Shown here in pieces: positions 36,063 through 48,184 of a stretch of 64,000 bases of DNA. A program made the position numbers and the translations under genes. The notes under the pieces are model-generated. The model saw nothing but the letters and a program-made list of their open reading frames with translations, was not told the origin of the DNA and ran no database searches. The first letter of the stretch is position 1. The number at the start of each line of letters is the position of its first letter. This DNA is from Hypoxylon rubiginosum (Eukaryota; Ascomycota; Sordariomycetes; Xylariales; Hypoxylaceae), in NCBI GenBank assembly GCA_902806565.1, contig CADCXA010000065.1, positions 434,001-498,000 of the forward strand, in the 5' to 3' direction.

Positions 36063-39000
36063 ATGGCGACCCAGACGCAGGTGTTGATAGCCCATACGGG
36101 CCAGCGCCTGCAGGTCGATATCTCTCAGTTCTCATCGTATGTCTTCCGCCGCTGAAATCCCGCTAGGCATATGCGGCCTACCGAGTCTGCATATGTGGCT
36201 AACAGACACTGTAGTCTCGATGATTTCAAGGAATGGGTTGCCCGGCAGAGCTCCATACCCGTACAGAATATAGTTGCGCTTACATCCCAAGGGAAGACGG
36301 TCAAGATCCAGACCATCCAATCCGAGGTTTGTCCGCCTCTCGCTGTCTCGGTCATGATTGGGGTGTTCTAACGTGTCTACTAGAAAGAGGTATACGTTTA
36401 CGATATTCGAATAACCCAAGTTTCTTCGCCCGGTGCTTCCAACACTCTTATCTCCGAGCTGCCGGTACCCAAGCGATATGCAGTATCTATAGCCCCGAAC
36501 TCGATCGAGAACGCACACTCCCTACCATCATGGCAGATTTTATTCAAGAAGCGTCGCGATTGGGCCCTGAAGGTGGTGGAGGACTGTACTGCGATGGCCA
36601 ATACGACGCAAGAGCGGTATAGCGAGATCGATGTCATGCTAAAATGCCTCGACGCGGCTGTAGCAAACCTCGACACCGCTGTCAAACCCATCTCCCCGAA
36701 GTACGCCGAGCTCAAGAAATGGGTATCGCCTACTCAGGATGAATATGCTACTCTCGCTACCAACTGGGAGCAGTACCTCGAGCTCGCGCGGAACATCGTC
36801 ATTTCCCCCGAGATGATGCGCTTTATGACTGGCCAAGACGTTCGAAAGTCTCGCCAAGCCAGTTTAGAGGATCTCATCGACCCCGAACCAACACGGAAAG
36901 CTGGTAAACTTGCAGCTACGTCCTTGCGGAAGTTCAACAGCAAAATCTCCGACTTAGACCAAACCGTGGACAAGATGTTTCGTGGCTGCGATGAATTGTT
37001 TCAGGAATTCGACAAGCTCATAGAGCGCTCGGTGATGCAGCATAGAAACGATTCCATCCAGTTATTGGATGACATTGAGGCTGTTGCTAGGAAGGTCGAC
37101 ACGGACTACCAAGCCACCTTGTCATATATCAACCAGGCGAAAGACGTACCACAGGCTTCTAAGACCGCCGCGAATCATACTAAGCAGCTTTTACCTAGTA
37201 TCCAAAACCGAGCTTCTGAAATGGACGACATGCTTCATTATGCTACACAGACACGCAATGATGTTGCGGCCGAGTCTCTCGCGTTCATGCGCAGGATTGC
37301 GGAAATAACTAGCCTGCATCATAGTGTCAAGACTCAGATCAATGCGATCAACCAAGCAGAGGAGGAGATGACTACATTCGACTACCTACGTCTTATTCAG
37401 CAACTTCCATACATGTATGCATCTTTCGTTGCGGAATCCATACGACGCAAGGAATGGTCAGAGAAGGTAAAGGCTGATTCTTCGACACTGCTTAACGAAA
37501 TGGCTGTCTTCCAAGACGAAGAATTGAAGAGGCGTCGAAAATGGCATAAAATGGTGGGTAGCACCTACGGCCCGGAGAAGACCGAGAACAGCGTCATTGG
37601 CTTCGAAGTGAATCTGCGTGGCGACGACGCAGTTTGGCCCGAGGTGCCAAAACAAGAACTCGATGAATTTCTGACAACCCTAAGACGCCAGAATGCAGAT
37701 GCTGGAGTCTTAGGAGATATCACTAAGCTCCTCAACGAACTTAGTAATCCTACCAAGCAACAGTCAAAGCGTCTGAAAGCCTTCAAGAACGGTAGCGTCC
37801 ACGAGGCCGCACTCGGGAGAAGCGGCTTGCTCATCCGTGGGGATGATGACCTTCTCAGGAGTTTACAGGGCGACAAGTCTAAGCTGGAGACTAAGTTGAG
37901 GACCGCAGAAAGTCGGGTTCGCAGATTAGAAGATCTATTGCACCGTCAGACCCAGGCGTCACGCCCGTCGCCTCTGGGTAACATCTTTCAACCGCAGCAG
38001 AATGACTCGACCGGTTCTGTCAAGACACCACGTTTACCCGATGACCGGCGGCGATCCTCAACATCTGAAAGCCAAGATGTTCTCCACCATCGTATCGCGC
38101 AGCTTGAAGGGGACCTGAATGCCCAGAAAGAACGCTCCGCAATTCTAGAAAAGGAGGCTCATGCACATGCCGAGCATATGAAAGGGCGTATGGATGAAGC
38201 TAACTCGACCAAGCAAGATCTCTTGGGAAATATGGAAGCCCTGAAGAGGGAGTTTATGGAGGAGCGGAAGTCTCTTGAGGACGACATCAAAGGACTAAAA
38301 GCTCATCTTGAGGAGGCCGAAATGGAAATGGAGCACTTTGGCACCTATGACGAGAAACTTCATTCTTTAGAAGCGGATGTCGAGCGCCTGACAAAGGAAA
38401 AGAGGGACGATGCCCTAAAGACCCAGGGTCAAGTCGAGTTTTTGCGCAACGAAGCCCGAGTGCAGAGAGAGCGGAACGTTTCCCTCGAGAGGGAATTGAA
38501 GGAGGCGCGTGAGAAGATCAAGGAGCTAAACAAGCGAGCTGATTCCTTCGAGGAGTGTGAGGAGGTTCATGTTCGCTCACTTAGGGAAGTACATGGCCAA
38601 CTTTCGCCAGCAGAGGAAGAGCCCCCTCAGGACCTTGCAGATCTCATAGATGCTGTTGGCACCAAGTCTAACGATATCTTGGCCAAATTCAAGTCTCTCG
38701 AACAAGATCTATCCTTAATGAAGGCCGACCTAGGCCTCGCCCGGGGGACCGTCAAAGAGGTCAAGTCGGAGCTGCAGGTTGCGAGAGAGAAACTGTCCGC
38801 TGAAGAGATGGCTGGAGTGCACCTACGTGAATCTCTAGATAAAGAGAAGACTAGGTGCTCTACACTTGAAATGGAGGTGAACGATGGGCGGGAGCAACTT
38901 AATCAGCTCAGAATCAAGATGACCGAAGGCGTGACGGGATCGGAAACCCTGCGGAAGAAACTCGAAGACGAGGAGAAGCGAGTGGCGGAGCTGACCGAGC

Positions 39001-40585
39001 AATTGGCTTCGAAGCAGTCTCAAGTGGGCAGTCTCGAGGAGGAAGTTCGAATGTTCCAGGAGAAGTTGCAGTCATCCGATTCTCAGCTTGAAGCCCTAAA
39101 TAGTCGATCTGAGGCTCGCAATGTGCGCACCAAGGACTTAACGCAACGGCTGTACACTCAGAACGACAGGCTCTGCCGACTCTTGGAGCGTCTCGGCTTC
39201 TCTGTGACGCGAAAGGATGGTTCAACAGTTATCCAGAAGATCCCACGAGCAGAGCGTACATCACAGAATCCGAATGACTCATCTGATCCCGGATCTTCTA
39301 TACGGCGGTCAGTCTCGTTAGTAAGTAACCCTCTAGCCGATAGCACCGAGCTTAGGCTACTTTACTGGATGAACGCCGAGGACTCGAATGCGGAGGATGA
39401 ACAGTACCAAGCTTTTATGGCCGGGCCAGGCAACTTTGACATCGATGCTTTCTCTGAAGCTATGTATCGCCGGGTTAAAGAGATTGAGCACACGGCCCGG
39501 AAGATGACGCGAGACGTGCGCAACTACCGCGAACGAGCACACGATCTAGCTAAGGAGACCCGAGAAAAAATCGCCTTCAAACAGTTCAAGGAAGGCGACT
39601 TGGCCTTGTTCCTCCCTACCCGTAACCAAACGACAGGTGCTTGGGCAGCTTTCAACGTTGGATGCCCTCACTTCTTCCTTCGCGAGCAGGAGAGTCATCG
39701 CTTGCGTAGTCGCGAGTGGCTAGTTGCCCGTATAACTCGGATCCAAGAACGCGTTGTCGACTTATCTAAGAGCTTACAGTCGACTGCACCTCCATCCGAA
39801 GGCGAAACCGACTCTGTTAATACCGGGGACGAAAACGACAATCCGTTCGATCTGTCGGATGGTTTACGCTGGTGGTTGATTGACGCGCATGAGGATAAGC
39901 CCGGCGCTCCGTCTACACCGGGACTTGGTAAATCTACGGTCGCCGCGAATAATGTCGCAGCCATTGCCGACATGCACGCTCACGGACGTTCTAGCAAGGG
40001 CAAATCGAAACTCGGACCTAACGGCGGCATCGAGGGTGTTAGTAGAACCCTGAGCAAGAGCCTCGAGAGCAGACGTAGTAGTACGGGCTCTAAGAAAGCC
40101 CTACCGTTTGCGTCGGGAAGCGGTGCTGGAAAGGGTAGCGCGCTGGCCAGCGAGACGAACAGCTTACGTGCGGTAGCGGCCGACAGTCCGGCAATTGCGA
40201 GCCCGACGACAGAGCAAGGTGCCTCGAGCACGAGCGGAGCGCAGCAGGAATCGGCAGGGGATCAGCAGAAAGTCGCGGACAATGGCGAACAGAGCGAGGT
40301 TCGACACGATCGTTAATATTACGTATCTTGGTCCTTGAGGCAACGTGACTGATGGGGATCTAGGCCCGGCGAGTAGATGACAACGACCCCCCTTTACCTC
40401 CGCACCCACAGCAGAAGCCGTCAGGTCACTCTCGAACCCAATCACAGCAGCAGCAGCAACGACAACAACACTCGCAACTCCGCCGAGAAGTGAGCGCAGC
40501 CTCTGTCGAGAGCCCTAGCCCCGTTAGGAGAAGCATCGTTTGGGATTCTCTGTGGAACCTCGATGTTAGCTATCCTGGCAAGTGA
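36063..40585 (+). CDS. ATG11: Autophagy scaffold Atg11 (1440 aa, 4 exons)
   Basis: Large coiled-coil scaffold of selective autophagy (mitophagy, pexophagy): it binds cargo receptors and recruits the Atg1 kinase and Atg9 to the assembly site. Exons: 36063-36136, 36215-36326, 36384-40298, 40364-40585; sum 4323 nt. A ubiquitin-like N-terminus (TQVLIAHTGQRLQVDIS, LDDFKEWVA) is followed by the Atg17-like helical region, long coiled coils (about residues 470-960) and the Atg11 C-terminal domain (FKEGDLALFLPTRNQ, WAAFNVGCPHFFL, EWLVARITRIQERVVD; about 1125-1195). The unspliced frame ends at 40316. A GTTCGA donor at 40299 and TAG acceptor at 40363 add 74 residues including a Gln-rich tract and SPVRRSIVWDSLWNLD, a tail I recall from fungal Atg11 homologues. 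It shares a promoter region with CENP-H. Confidence 0.93.
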
Positions 40586-41486
40586 TGAATTCTTACCTAT
40601 TCGTCAATCTACTACCTCCCATCCGTACCTACCTACGTATCTATGTACCTATCTTCCTCACCTAGACCGACATAGGATAGACCTCGCGTTGCATACATAT
40701 TCGATGGATGGCGCAATGCTTTACGATGCATTATGGAGTACGGCGGTTGACTTAAGCATAACATAGAATGGTTGTTGTTGTCCCCTTTGCGTATTCTGCT
40801 ACGAGCACAGCGTCGGCGTACAGGGACGTCTCTGGGCATGACGTCTTTCTACCGGAGCTGAGTTTGTTTGTTTTGGTGCGGGTGTTAGGATAGATTCCCC
40901 CCGGGTTGCTTGGGTTGATTTTTGGCTTGTCAAAATCAGGAGAGGAGGAACAACAAATAGGGGCAAGATTGCCGCATTAATGGTCAGACAAGGGAAATGA
41001 AAACGATAATACCTAGTTAAGTGTTTTCGTTGCCTATCGGCATAAACTGCGTGTTCTTTCTAGTCTCTACGTATCTTTAAGATAAGGTGAGTTGAGTGTT
41101 GAAAAGTGCATGTTAAGCAGCCCGAGAGCTAGTTTTCTTAGGCAGTGTACTGTGATATTGAGATAGGTAACTCACACTCAGTCGAGATTTCCTTTCAACG
41201 TCTAGATATGTTGTCACATGTATATATGTACAGTCCTAGCTGGTATGCATATCGTACAGGCAGACACGTCTCCCTCCCGTACGTACAAAGCAGTAAGTAC
41301 CTAGGTAAGCTACGTCTGCTGTTCCGTTCGTATGTACCTATCTTTCCTTGGGCAAACCGCTATCAGGACGGGGAAATTGCATCGAACGGCAACGAACGCT
41401 CTACCCTTCGTTCTCCATTCTTCCTTCCTCCCCCTTCCTCTTTTTATTTCTCTTCTCTTCTCTTCTTTCATTTTTTATTATTACTA
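40586..41486. other. Intergenic region between convergent ATG11 and bL9m genes
   Basis: Two 3' untranslated regions. CCTACCTACGT-type short repeats occur near 40628-40650, ACCTAGGT at 41299, and a pyrimidine-rich run at 41400-41500. No gene seen. Confidence 0.5.
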
Positions 41487-42548
41487 CTACTCCTCGGCAA
41501 CGACCTTCAGCACCCGCCGCACGGGCTGCAGGTTCTTGCCGGCGTAGACGAGCACCTCGAAGGTGCCGAGCCGCTTGACGCGGTCCTCGCCGAGGTCGTC
41601 GAGGCCGAGGATCGCGACGTCGTCCGCCTCGAGCGCCACGCGCCCGCCCTGCGACGGGTCCGCCGCCAGCAGGTGCTCCTTGACGGCGGCCAGCACGTCG
41701 GCCGCCGACACGGACCCGAAGATGGGGACGGGCGCCTCGTCGTCGGTCGGGGAGGGGTCGAAGGCGGCAGGCTCGACGTAGGCGGCGTGGGCGGAGAGGG
41801 ACGGCGAGCGAGGGGGTGCGGCGGGCGCTGCGCTGGGGGCGGGAGGGGGAGGCGCGGCGATGGGCTTTCGGGTGAAGGTTAGGGTTGGCGGGAGAAGCGT
41901 CTCGAGGAGGGCGAGGGTCTCCTCGGGCTTGGCGGGTTGGGTTGTTAGGTTAGCCAGTGTTTGTTATCCAGGTGTCAAGAGAATCTAGGATAGGACTTTA
42001 GAAGCTCACCGGCAGAGTCAGAGCTTCCTTCTTGCTCTTCCAGGCGCCCGGGGCCCCGTCTCCCGCGGCGGCGGCCTCGTCGTCGTCGAGCTGCAGCTTC
42101 ACGCCGAAGGTGCGGTCGCGCACGCCGACGGCGGCCGAGGTCAGGCCGAGGTCGAGGAAGCGCTGGCGCGTCATGTACTCGGCGAGCGACTTGGGGAACC
42201 AGAAGTTGCGCATGCGGCCCGGCTTCACGCGGATGATGGCATCTGCAAGTGACCGTAACGGGTCTTTTCGTCAGCTAAAAGAAAGGAAATTCGCGGAAAT
42301 TGGAAGAGGTCATGGGAATCGAAATGTAGAGAACGGCACACACGTTTCCGTCCGAACCCTTGGATGTCCCGGAGCAGGCGCACGGGGATGCCCTGTAGAT
42401 CTTCCTCCTCGGCCTTGGTCGTCTTGCCGCGGGTCTGCGTGAGCGACGGGAAGGCGAGCGAGAGCGGCGACGGGGAGGCGGTCGGCCGGGCGAGCCGTCG
42501 TAGGCAGTCGAGACACGTCGGCGGTCGGGCGAGGCGAGGCGTTGCCAT
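41487..42548 (-). CDS. MRPL50: Mitochondrial large-subunit ribosomal protein bL9m (292 aa, 3 exons)
   Basis: Nuclear-encoded mitoribosome protein. Exons: 42548-42344, 42242-42010, 41927-41487; sum 879 nt. The Arg/Pro/Ser-rich N-terminus (about residues 1-40) fits a mitochondrial presequence. The N-terminal L9 fold is clear: IPVRLLRDIQGFGRKHAIIRVKPGRMRNFWFPKSLAEYM matches the bacterial pattern V-x-LL-x-D-x-x-G-x-G-x-K...V-K-P-G-x-x-R-N-x-x-x-P. A Pro/Ala-rich linker follows. The C-terminal part (IFGSVSAADVLAAVKEHLL) keeps the FGSVT-type motif of the L9 C-domain. The third exon is highly GC-rich compared with its surroundings. Confidence 0.9.
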
Positions 42549-43414
42549 CGTGAGAGGAATTGGGTTGGTGTTTTTTTTTTTTTTCTCTTTCCCTAGGTGC
42601 CGGTTGTCGTTGAGCTTTAAAGCTTTTTGTTCGAATTGAATTTTTGGAGGTTCAGGTCCGGGTCGGGGCTAAGTGGCTCGGCACTTACCGTCGGAGATTT
42701 TTTTGGCCAATCATCTTTCACCGTTTGCTACCACCGCTTAGGGAGTAATATCAAGGTAGATTAGGTAGGTTAGGCACCTACCTGGTAGATGCCTTTCTCC
42801 TCAACCTGTTTTTACAGTTTTTATCTAAATAAGAGTAACTGTATAAATCAAATCTGCTAACCTGGCATCGTCCGGGTTTAAATATTGTTGATTGCGGTCC
42901 CTAACACGGGCACCGATCGTGTGATTTTAAGCATGTGCGAAGCCAACGTCGCTATAAGCTGATAGAATTAATTGTTAAGAGACCTTGGACTCTTGCCTGC
43001 GGATATCTTGAAGTAGCTAATGCGCAGGAGATCTCCAAGAATTGGAAGTAATAATTTCTGTGCATCCAAGCGGCAAAGAATGAGATCCATGGTTCCAAGC
43101 GATGAGAAACACAACGAAGTTGTTGCACAGAGAGCTAGAAACCTAACAGCTACCAAAGTTTTTGTATATACAGGAATGTTGGACAAAGAAGCCTACCAGA
43201 CAAAGGAGCCTATCCCATCCCTCGCTATGCCTGTCCTGATACCCCTGGTGACCAAGGTGGCCAGTCCTACCGTCCCAGAAGCCGTGATAACTTCCGGAGA
43301 GTAAGGGCTAGGCTTGTGTAACAAGAGCCTAAGTCCTGACACAAAGTGTTGAGATAAAAATACGGGCCCGCCTTTAAATGATTTCGGGGTTTCGTATATT
43401 TTTATCAAGGTAAC
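42549..43414. other. Intergenic region upstream of bL9m
   Basis: A T-run lies just upstream of the bL9m start (42572-42583). From 42760 to 43400 the sequence carries a 94-aa plus-strand frame and an overlapping minus-strand frame, neither with a domain. I treat it as intergenic. The switch from core to accessory gene content lies here. Confidence 0.45.
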
Positions 43415-45999
43415 CTAGTCCTCTGCGTTATCACTAATATCTTCCCAGGCTTCCGAAGATATATCCGAGGACGAATCCGAAGATGAATCCAAGGAGTCAT
43501 CTGTTTCTCCGTCCTGGGTGTTTTGAGTATTGAGGGATTTAATGGGGTTGATGATAATATCAGTGCCTCCCTCAACCGCACGTATTTCCCCCAACAAGCG
43601 GAGCTCGCACTGGCGCATCTGGTGTACCTTATGATCTTCCGGTACATTTTGCAGGTGGTAGTAATCAAGTTCCTCGAGACGGGCTCTGACATCAGGTAAA
43701 TCCGGATTTACCTCGAGACATTCGCTATAAGCCTGATGTGCCTCCTCGCTCTGCTTGACTTTATCGTACTTTGGTAGAAAGTTAGTGTCATTACCTAGCT
43801 TTAAAGGAGGATAACATCTCACCAATACTCCGAGATTGAACCAGGCTTCCCATACGTTTGGATTTAATCTGACTGCCCTCACTAGTGCCTCCAGAGAATC
43901 TCGGTACTGGGAGATTGAAAAATATAGTAAGGCGATCGAGATCCAGTACAACACGCTTCTACTATTCAGATAAACTGCTTGTTGGAAGGCATCGTAAGCT
44001 GCCCGATGATTTCCGAAATGAAGATAGGCCCTTCCTAAAAGATACGAGACATCTCCGTCTACATAAACTGTGATAGTATACAGTTAGTATAATCCTCGAC
44101 AACATCAGCCTTAAAGAAAGTCTGATCCCTCACCTCCTTCGGGAAAAGCTGCCTTCAAGAAAGGTATCGGGTTTTTCATAGTAGGGCTAACAACAAGACC
44201 TTCGGCGACTTGAAGGAAATGAATGCCAACACGGAGATTTGCGGCAGGATCTTGCTTATGGTTTTGCAATCGGATAAACGCTTCTTCGATATCATCGATG
44301 TGCTTTATGGGCTCATCGATCTGCACACGGCGAAAATACTGCGACTCATCATCTCGATACTGCATTTGTGGGATTTGGGAATTATTGGCAGAAACTTGGC
44401 GCTTATGATGGCCGGCGTTTGCTTCCCTTTTCGAAACGGTGGGAAGATCTAACATGGGCTCGAACTTCCTTCGTAGCATTACAATCCGCCCGCATGCTGA
44501 ACTGAAATAACCTGTCAGCTTCTGCAGCTAGAAAATCAGGTGCTCTTTGGAATATTCAGAGACTTACCAGGCCTTCCCATTGCCCACGTCTCTTGTACTC
44601 GAGCCGGGACACTCAGGCGTGGAGCATTTCTCATCTGCGGAGTTGAGGGATTCAACTATCATTGCCTGCTCAATATGCATGCCAGATTTGATCACAGACT
44701 CCCACTCATTAAAATCAACTTTCTGGCCTGATTTTGACAACGTGAGAACAAATCGATTAGCCGCTACTTGATTTACACCAGCTCTGCCGTTGGCAAAGAC
44801 AACGTGGACAAGTAGATCATGAAATGACTTGAGATGTCAACAGTTTTCAATCAATAGGTTATAAAAAGGATTCTCTTACCGGCCAGGTACTGCATGCTTG
44901 AAACGGTAAACCCCAACTTTCACCCAGAGCATCGTCAAAGCGAACAATAGGAAGATCGAGGTGCAACGGAATTGCTTCGATTGATCGTATAATGTGCTTC
45001 ATCTGATTTGCTACGTTAAGCAACGTCCGACTGTAATCAAATCAATGCCCGAAGTCTATATGAGCATTGGGCACGTTACTTACGTGTTGCGACGAATCGC
45101 TTCGAGCATCTGTTTGGTACATGTTGAAAGGCTAGGTAGATTATGACCTGTCAGTATGATATGCGGAATACTATAGGCGTGACAAGAGGACAGTACAAGA
45201 TAAGTATCTTCTGGATGTCCTGTATAAAATGGCATAGTCTCGCAATGGTGCGTTTTATGTGACTTGCGTGTTTTCCAATAGCTGCCAAGGTTACCGAAGT
45301 ATCGGATAGAACATTAAGCAGAGACTTGGCATGCTGGGAATGTTGTTCGGCCTGTGCTGTCATTGCAGACCGAATCTCGGCTACTGCATCAGGTGTCGTG
45401 GACACGAATCCTAGGATTGTTGAACTTTGCTTTATAAGGACGTCGGAGTGAGCATCAAGTTGTGTTGAAATGTGGCGGTCATGCTCTCGCATAATGTCAG
45501 ATATATGCTTGACGTAACCCCTATTAACGACTTAGCAAAGTGGCACCCCCTTACACCAGAGACTACCTTAATACAATTGTTGCACGCTTAGGAGAACGTT
45601 AATAGCAACCATCTCAGACAGAATAATTTTTCGTAGTTCATCGACATCCTTCTGTGCTATCGACGACCAGTGCAGCCTTGTCCCTATTGCGTTCAGGCTT
45701 TTTGTTGTACGGAAGTGTCCAAGGCTACCCTCCTTGACCTGCATCTTGTTAGCGAGGGCCTGAAGAGGCTGTAAGCAGTGTATTGCTATCGCTCTAATGC
45801 GGTCGAGGGTTCCGCGTTCGAATTCATTCTTGGGATGCAGGTGAAGGACATGTTGAAGAGTGTTTCGTAATAGGTCGAGTTCAACGCTAAGATGCTGAAA
45901 ATGCGCTGGCGCATTGCGGTAGTTGCGTAGCTCAACAGCTACGCGTTCGAATAATCCCAACACAGCGATCACGTCGCCGACAGCATATCCAAACGACAT
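43415..45999 (-). CDS. STAND-type N-terminus + ubiquitin-like + Cys-ribbon + Cyc8/Ssn6-like TPR protein (724 aa, 8 exons)
   Basis: Eight exons hold phase: 45999-45575, 45520-45197, 45131-45084, 45030-44880, 44827-44568, 44501-44134, 44067-43823, 43768-43415; sum 2175 nt. Residues 1-140 resemble the helical N-terminal domain of fungal STAND/NLR-like proteins (MSFGYAVGDVIAVLGLFERV). Residues 145-310 are helical. Residues 317-375 look like a ubiquitin-like fold of the type that follows such N-termini. C384/C389 and C403/C406 form a possible zinc ribbon. From about 495 on there are TPRs close to those of the corepressor Cyc8/Ssn6 (SYLLGRAYLHFGNHRAAYDA, LYWISIALLYFSISQYRDSL, EAWFNLGVL), ending in a Ser/Asp-rich tail. 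A separate short TPR gene starting at ATG 44479 is the alternative; continuity of the TGT Cys codon across intron 44502-44567 favours one gene. Confidence 0.72.
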
Positions 46000-46253
46000 T
46001 GGTTTTGATTCTCATACCGAACAGATAAGACAAAATGGTGGGAATGATCCATGAAAATATGGGTTTTATGCGTGCTTAATTGAGGCTGTGAAATCTAAAA
46101 TTTCGCTGCCGACGACTACCGATTGGTAAAAGCGAAAGCGGAGCTAAGCCCCTTTTTGTTAAGATGGCAGCGCTGTTGGTTGGTGATGGGACAGCGGACC
46201 ATACAGCGCTGTTAAAAACCGCCACTTCCACGCCCCTTGGGGGCGGGGTCTGT
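46000..46253. other. Short GC-rich intergenic segment with duplicated motif
   Basis: A 254-bp stretch between the STAND-N/TPR start and the SDR stop. CAGCGCTGTT occurs at 46168-46177 and 46204-46213. AGCGGACCATA (46193-46203) matches the fold-back at 13486-13496. Possibly a repeat remnant; it may also carry the promoter of the STAND-N/TPR gene. Confidence 0.4.
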
Positions 46254-47214
46254 TTAAGCAGCTCCGCCATCAAGAGTGAGAATCTTCCCATTCACCCATT
46301 CGCCCTCCGTGCTCGCCAGGAAACAGACGACTCGGGCGATATCTACAGGATATCCGTTTCGGTTCAATGGCGAGGCTTGGGCAGCCATCTATTGCGGGAT
46401 TAGCGTCATATGCCCCTATATTTTCCCGTCTGTCATCGGGCGCTCACCTGCTGTCGTTCTTCCGCCGTGTGATTCTCGCCATTTGGGAGGTAGTGTTGGG
46501 ACACATTATGGAACATGTCGGTGACGGTGCCGCCGGGCGCTACGGCGTTTACCGTGATTTTCTTGTCACCGCAGTCTTTTGCGAAGACTCGGACGAACGA
46601 GTCGATAGCTCCCTTGGAGCCTGAGTACAGCGAATGCTTCGGCACGGTAAGGTCCTTGGCCGTGTTGGACGACATCAAGATGATGCGGCCACCCTCGTTG
46701 AGATGGCGGTACGCCTCACGGGCTACGAAGAACTGTCCCCGCGTGTTCAGGCTAAATACGCGATCGAATTCCTCCTATAAAGCGACGTGATGTGATTGTC
46801 AGTTCATTTTTTTAGGCCAGTTGCCAACTGCTTCTCCGGAAAGGGGAGTCCTTATATTATTTGAGGACTTACCTCCGTCACGTCCTTCAGATGGCCAAAA
46901 CTGACGACGCCTGAGTTGCTACACACGATATCGAGCCTGCCAAAGCGCTTGATAGCATGATCCATCAGCTCAGAAATCTGTGACACTTCTCGCATGTCCG
47001 CCTTGAAGGCAACCGAGTCGGATCCCAGGCTTTTGATCTCGGCGACAACCTTGCTGGCAGACTCAGCCGAGTTGGCGTAGTTGACGACAACCTTGGCACC
47101 GCAGCGACCGAGCTCGACGGCCATAGCAGCACCGATGCCGCGGCCCGAGCCAGTTACAAGCGCCACTTTCCCATCAAGGCGGTAGGGGATGTAAGGGGGC
47201 GTTGTGGTAGCCAT
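46254..47214 (-). CDS. NADPH-dependent SDR, tri/tetrahydroxynaphthalene-reductase-like (267 aa, 3 exons)
   Basis: Classical short-chain dehydrogenase/reductase, cytosolic. Exons: 47214-46873, 46774-46448, 46388-46254; sum 804 nt. The Rossmann motif is TGSGRGIG (about residues 21-28) and NYANSAE after beta-2 suggests NADPH preference. The NSG stretch comes next, then the catalytic Ser in LMSSN and YSGSK (Tyr/Lys pair). [11 protein letters not shown] and the end [12 protein letters not shown] complete the fold. The sequence follows closely the naphthol reductases of DHN-melanin and polyketide pathways ([24 protein letters not shown] core), which reduce hydroxynaphthalenones or related aromatic ketones. 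Length fits the 265-285 aa norm. It is in tandem with the A-T-R enzyme on the same strand, so it may act on that enzyme's product rather than in melanin. Confidence 0.88.
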
Positions 47215-48184
47215 CGTATGAACTTAGAATGTAAGTTTAGCCACCATAAAAGTGAGATTGGAGTTATAAGGTCCAATAGTGAAATGCGTGGAATGCGTGG
47301 ATTGACTCTCATATAACATCGTAAAGCTGTGCTTTGTCCCGGCTAGCGAACCGTGTCACAAGGAAATGGTCCCACACTCCGGCGTCCGAATGACAAACAC
47401 AATCTGCTAGTCGGCCAATGGTCCTTCCCGGTAGGCCCGTGTTTCTTGTAACGGGCATTCGGGAATTACGAGTCGGTGCTCGGATCTAGTAGCTAATGCT
47501 ATCTCCGTAAGAATGTCGGGAGTTTTACATAGGCCTTGCCGTTGATAGCGACATGCGTCTAGTGAAATGCAAGCGCTACATGCACACGTATGTTGTTTGT
47601 CTTTTAAAGAGGGATGGGGAGCTCGACATCACAACATACTCGGGTGCCGAAGATTTCCACCCAGGCCGAATGTCACAGGGCCGACTGGGAACATTACGAC
47701 GAGATGACGAGGCAGCCAGTTGGTTATATCTTGTCTTGGCTTACTAATACGTAATATCAAGACGATGTACGTACCTAGGTACCTAAGCTACATATGAGGT
47801 ACTACGAGACATGACTACATATGGAGGTACCCGGATATATACGCTGTCTGCGTGTGACGAATCGGACATGTGATGGATGGAAGGCTGCTGCGATTCTATC
47901 TCATTTATTTCATAAGCGACACTGATCGGACGAAGGCCGAGTGTAGTGATCTCTTGGCGGTGGTTAAAAGTTTTATATATTCAATGGATTTGTATTCAAC
48001 TCTTTCATATTAGCTGCAGTTGTCAAACCTTGCGATATTCTAGAAGGGTTAGGGGTTGCTAACGCTGGAATTTTCCCGGCGGATAAAGGAGTGTCGATTG
48101 AAAGACTACGTACGTACTATCTAGGCAGGTGAAAAAGAGTGGAAGCAGGCCAGGAATACACAAACCTTTGAGAACACCTTGTTA
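47215..48184. other. Intergenic region between SDR and A-T-R genes
   Basis: A 970-bp stretch with the SDR promoter side and the A-T-R gene's 3' side. ACCTAGGT at 47773 sits in a GTACGTACCTAGGTACC cluster. No gene seen. Confidence 0.5.

Noticed and set aside
41145..41882. 245-aa plus-strand open frame
   Set aside because: It runs antisense through the GC-rich third exon of bL9m; its Gly/Arg/Glu-rich composition is a shadow of that exon.
43020..43408. Overlapping 94-aa plus-strand and 71-aa minus-strand frames
   Set aside because: They are mirror frames of the same DNA, with no family resemblance on either strand.
44111..44479. ATG at 44479 as start of a separate 314-aa TPR gene
   Set aside because: Upstream exons join in phase and complete a CxxC motif, so a single longer gene is preferred; kept as the alternative in the entry.
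46137..46262. Possible terminal inverted repeat (GCGGAGCT / AGCTCCGC)
   Set aside because: Only about eight bases match and the right arm lies inside the SDR coding end (GGCGGAGCT codes for Gly-Gly-Ala).
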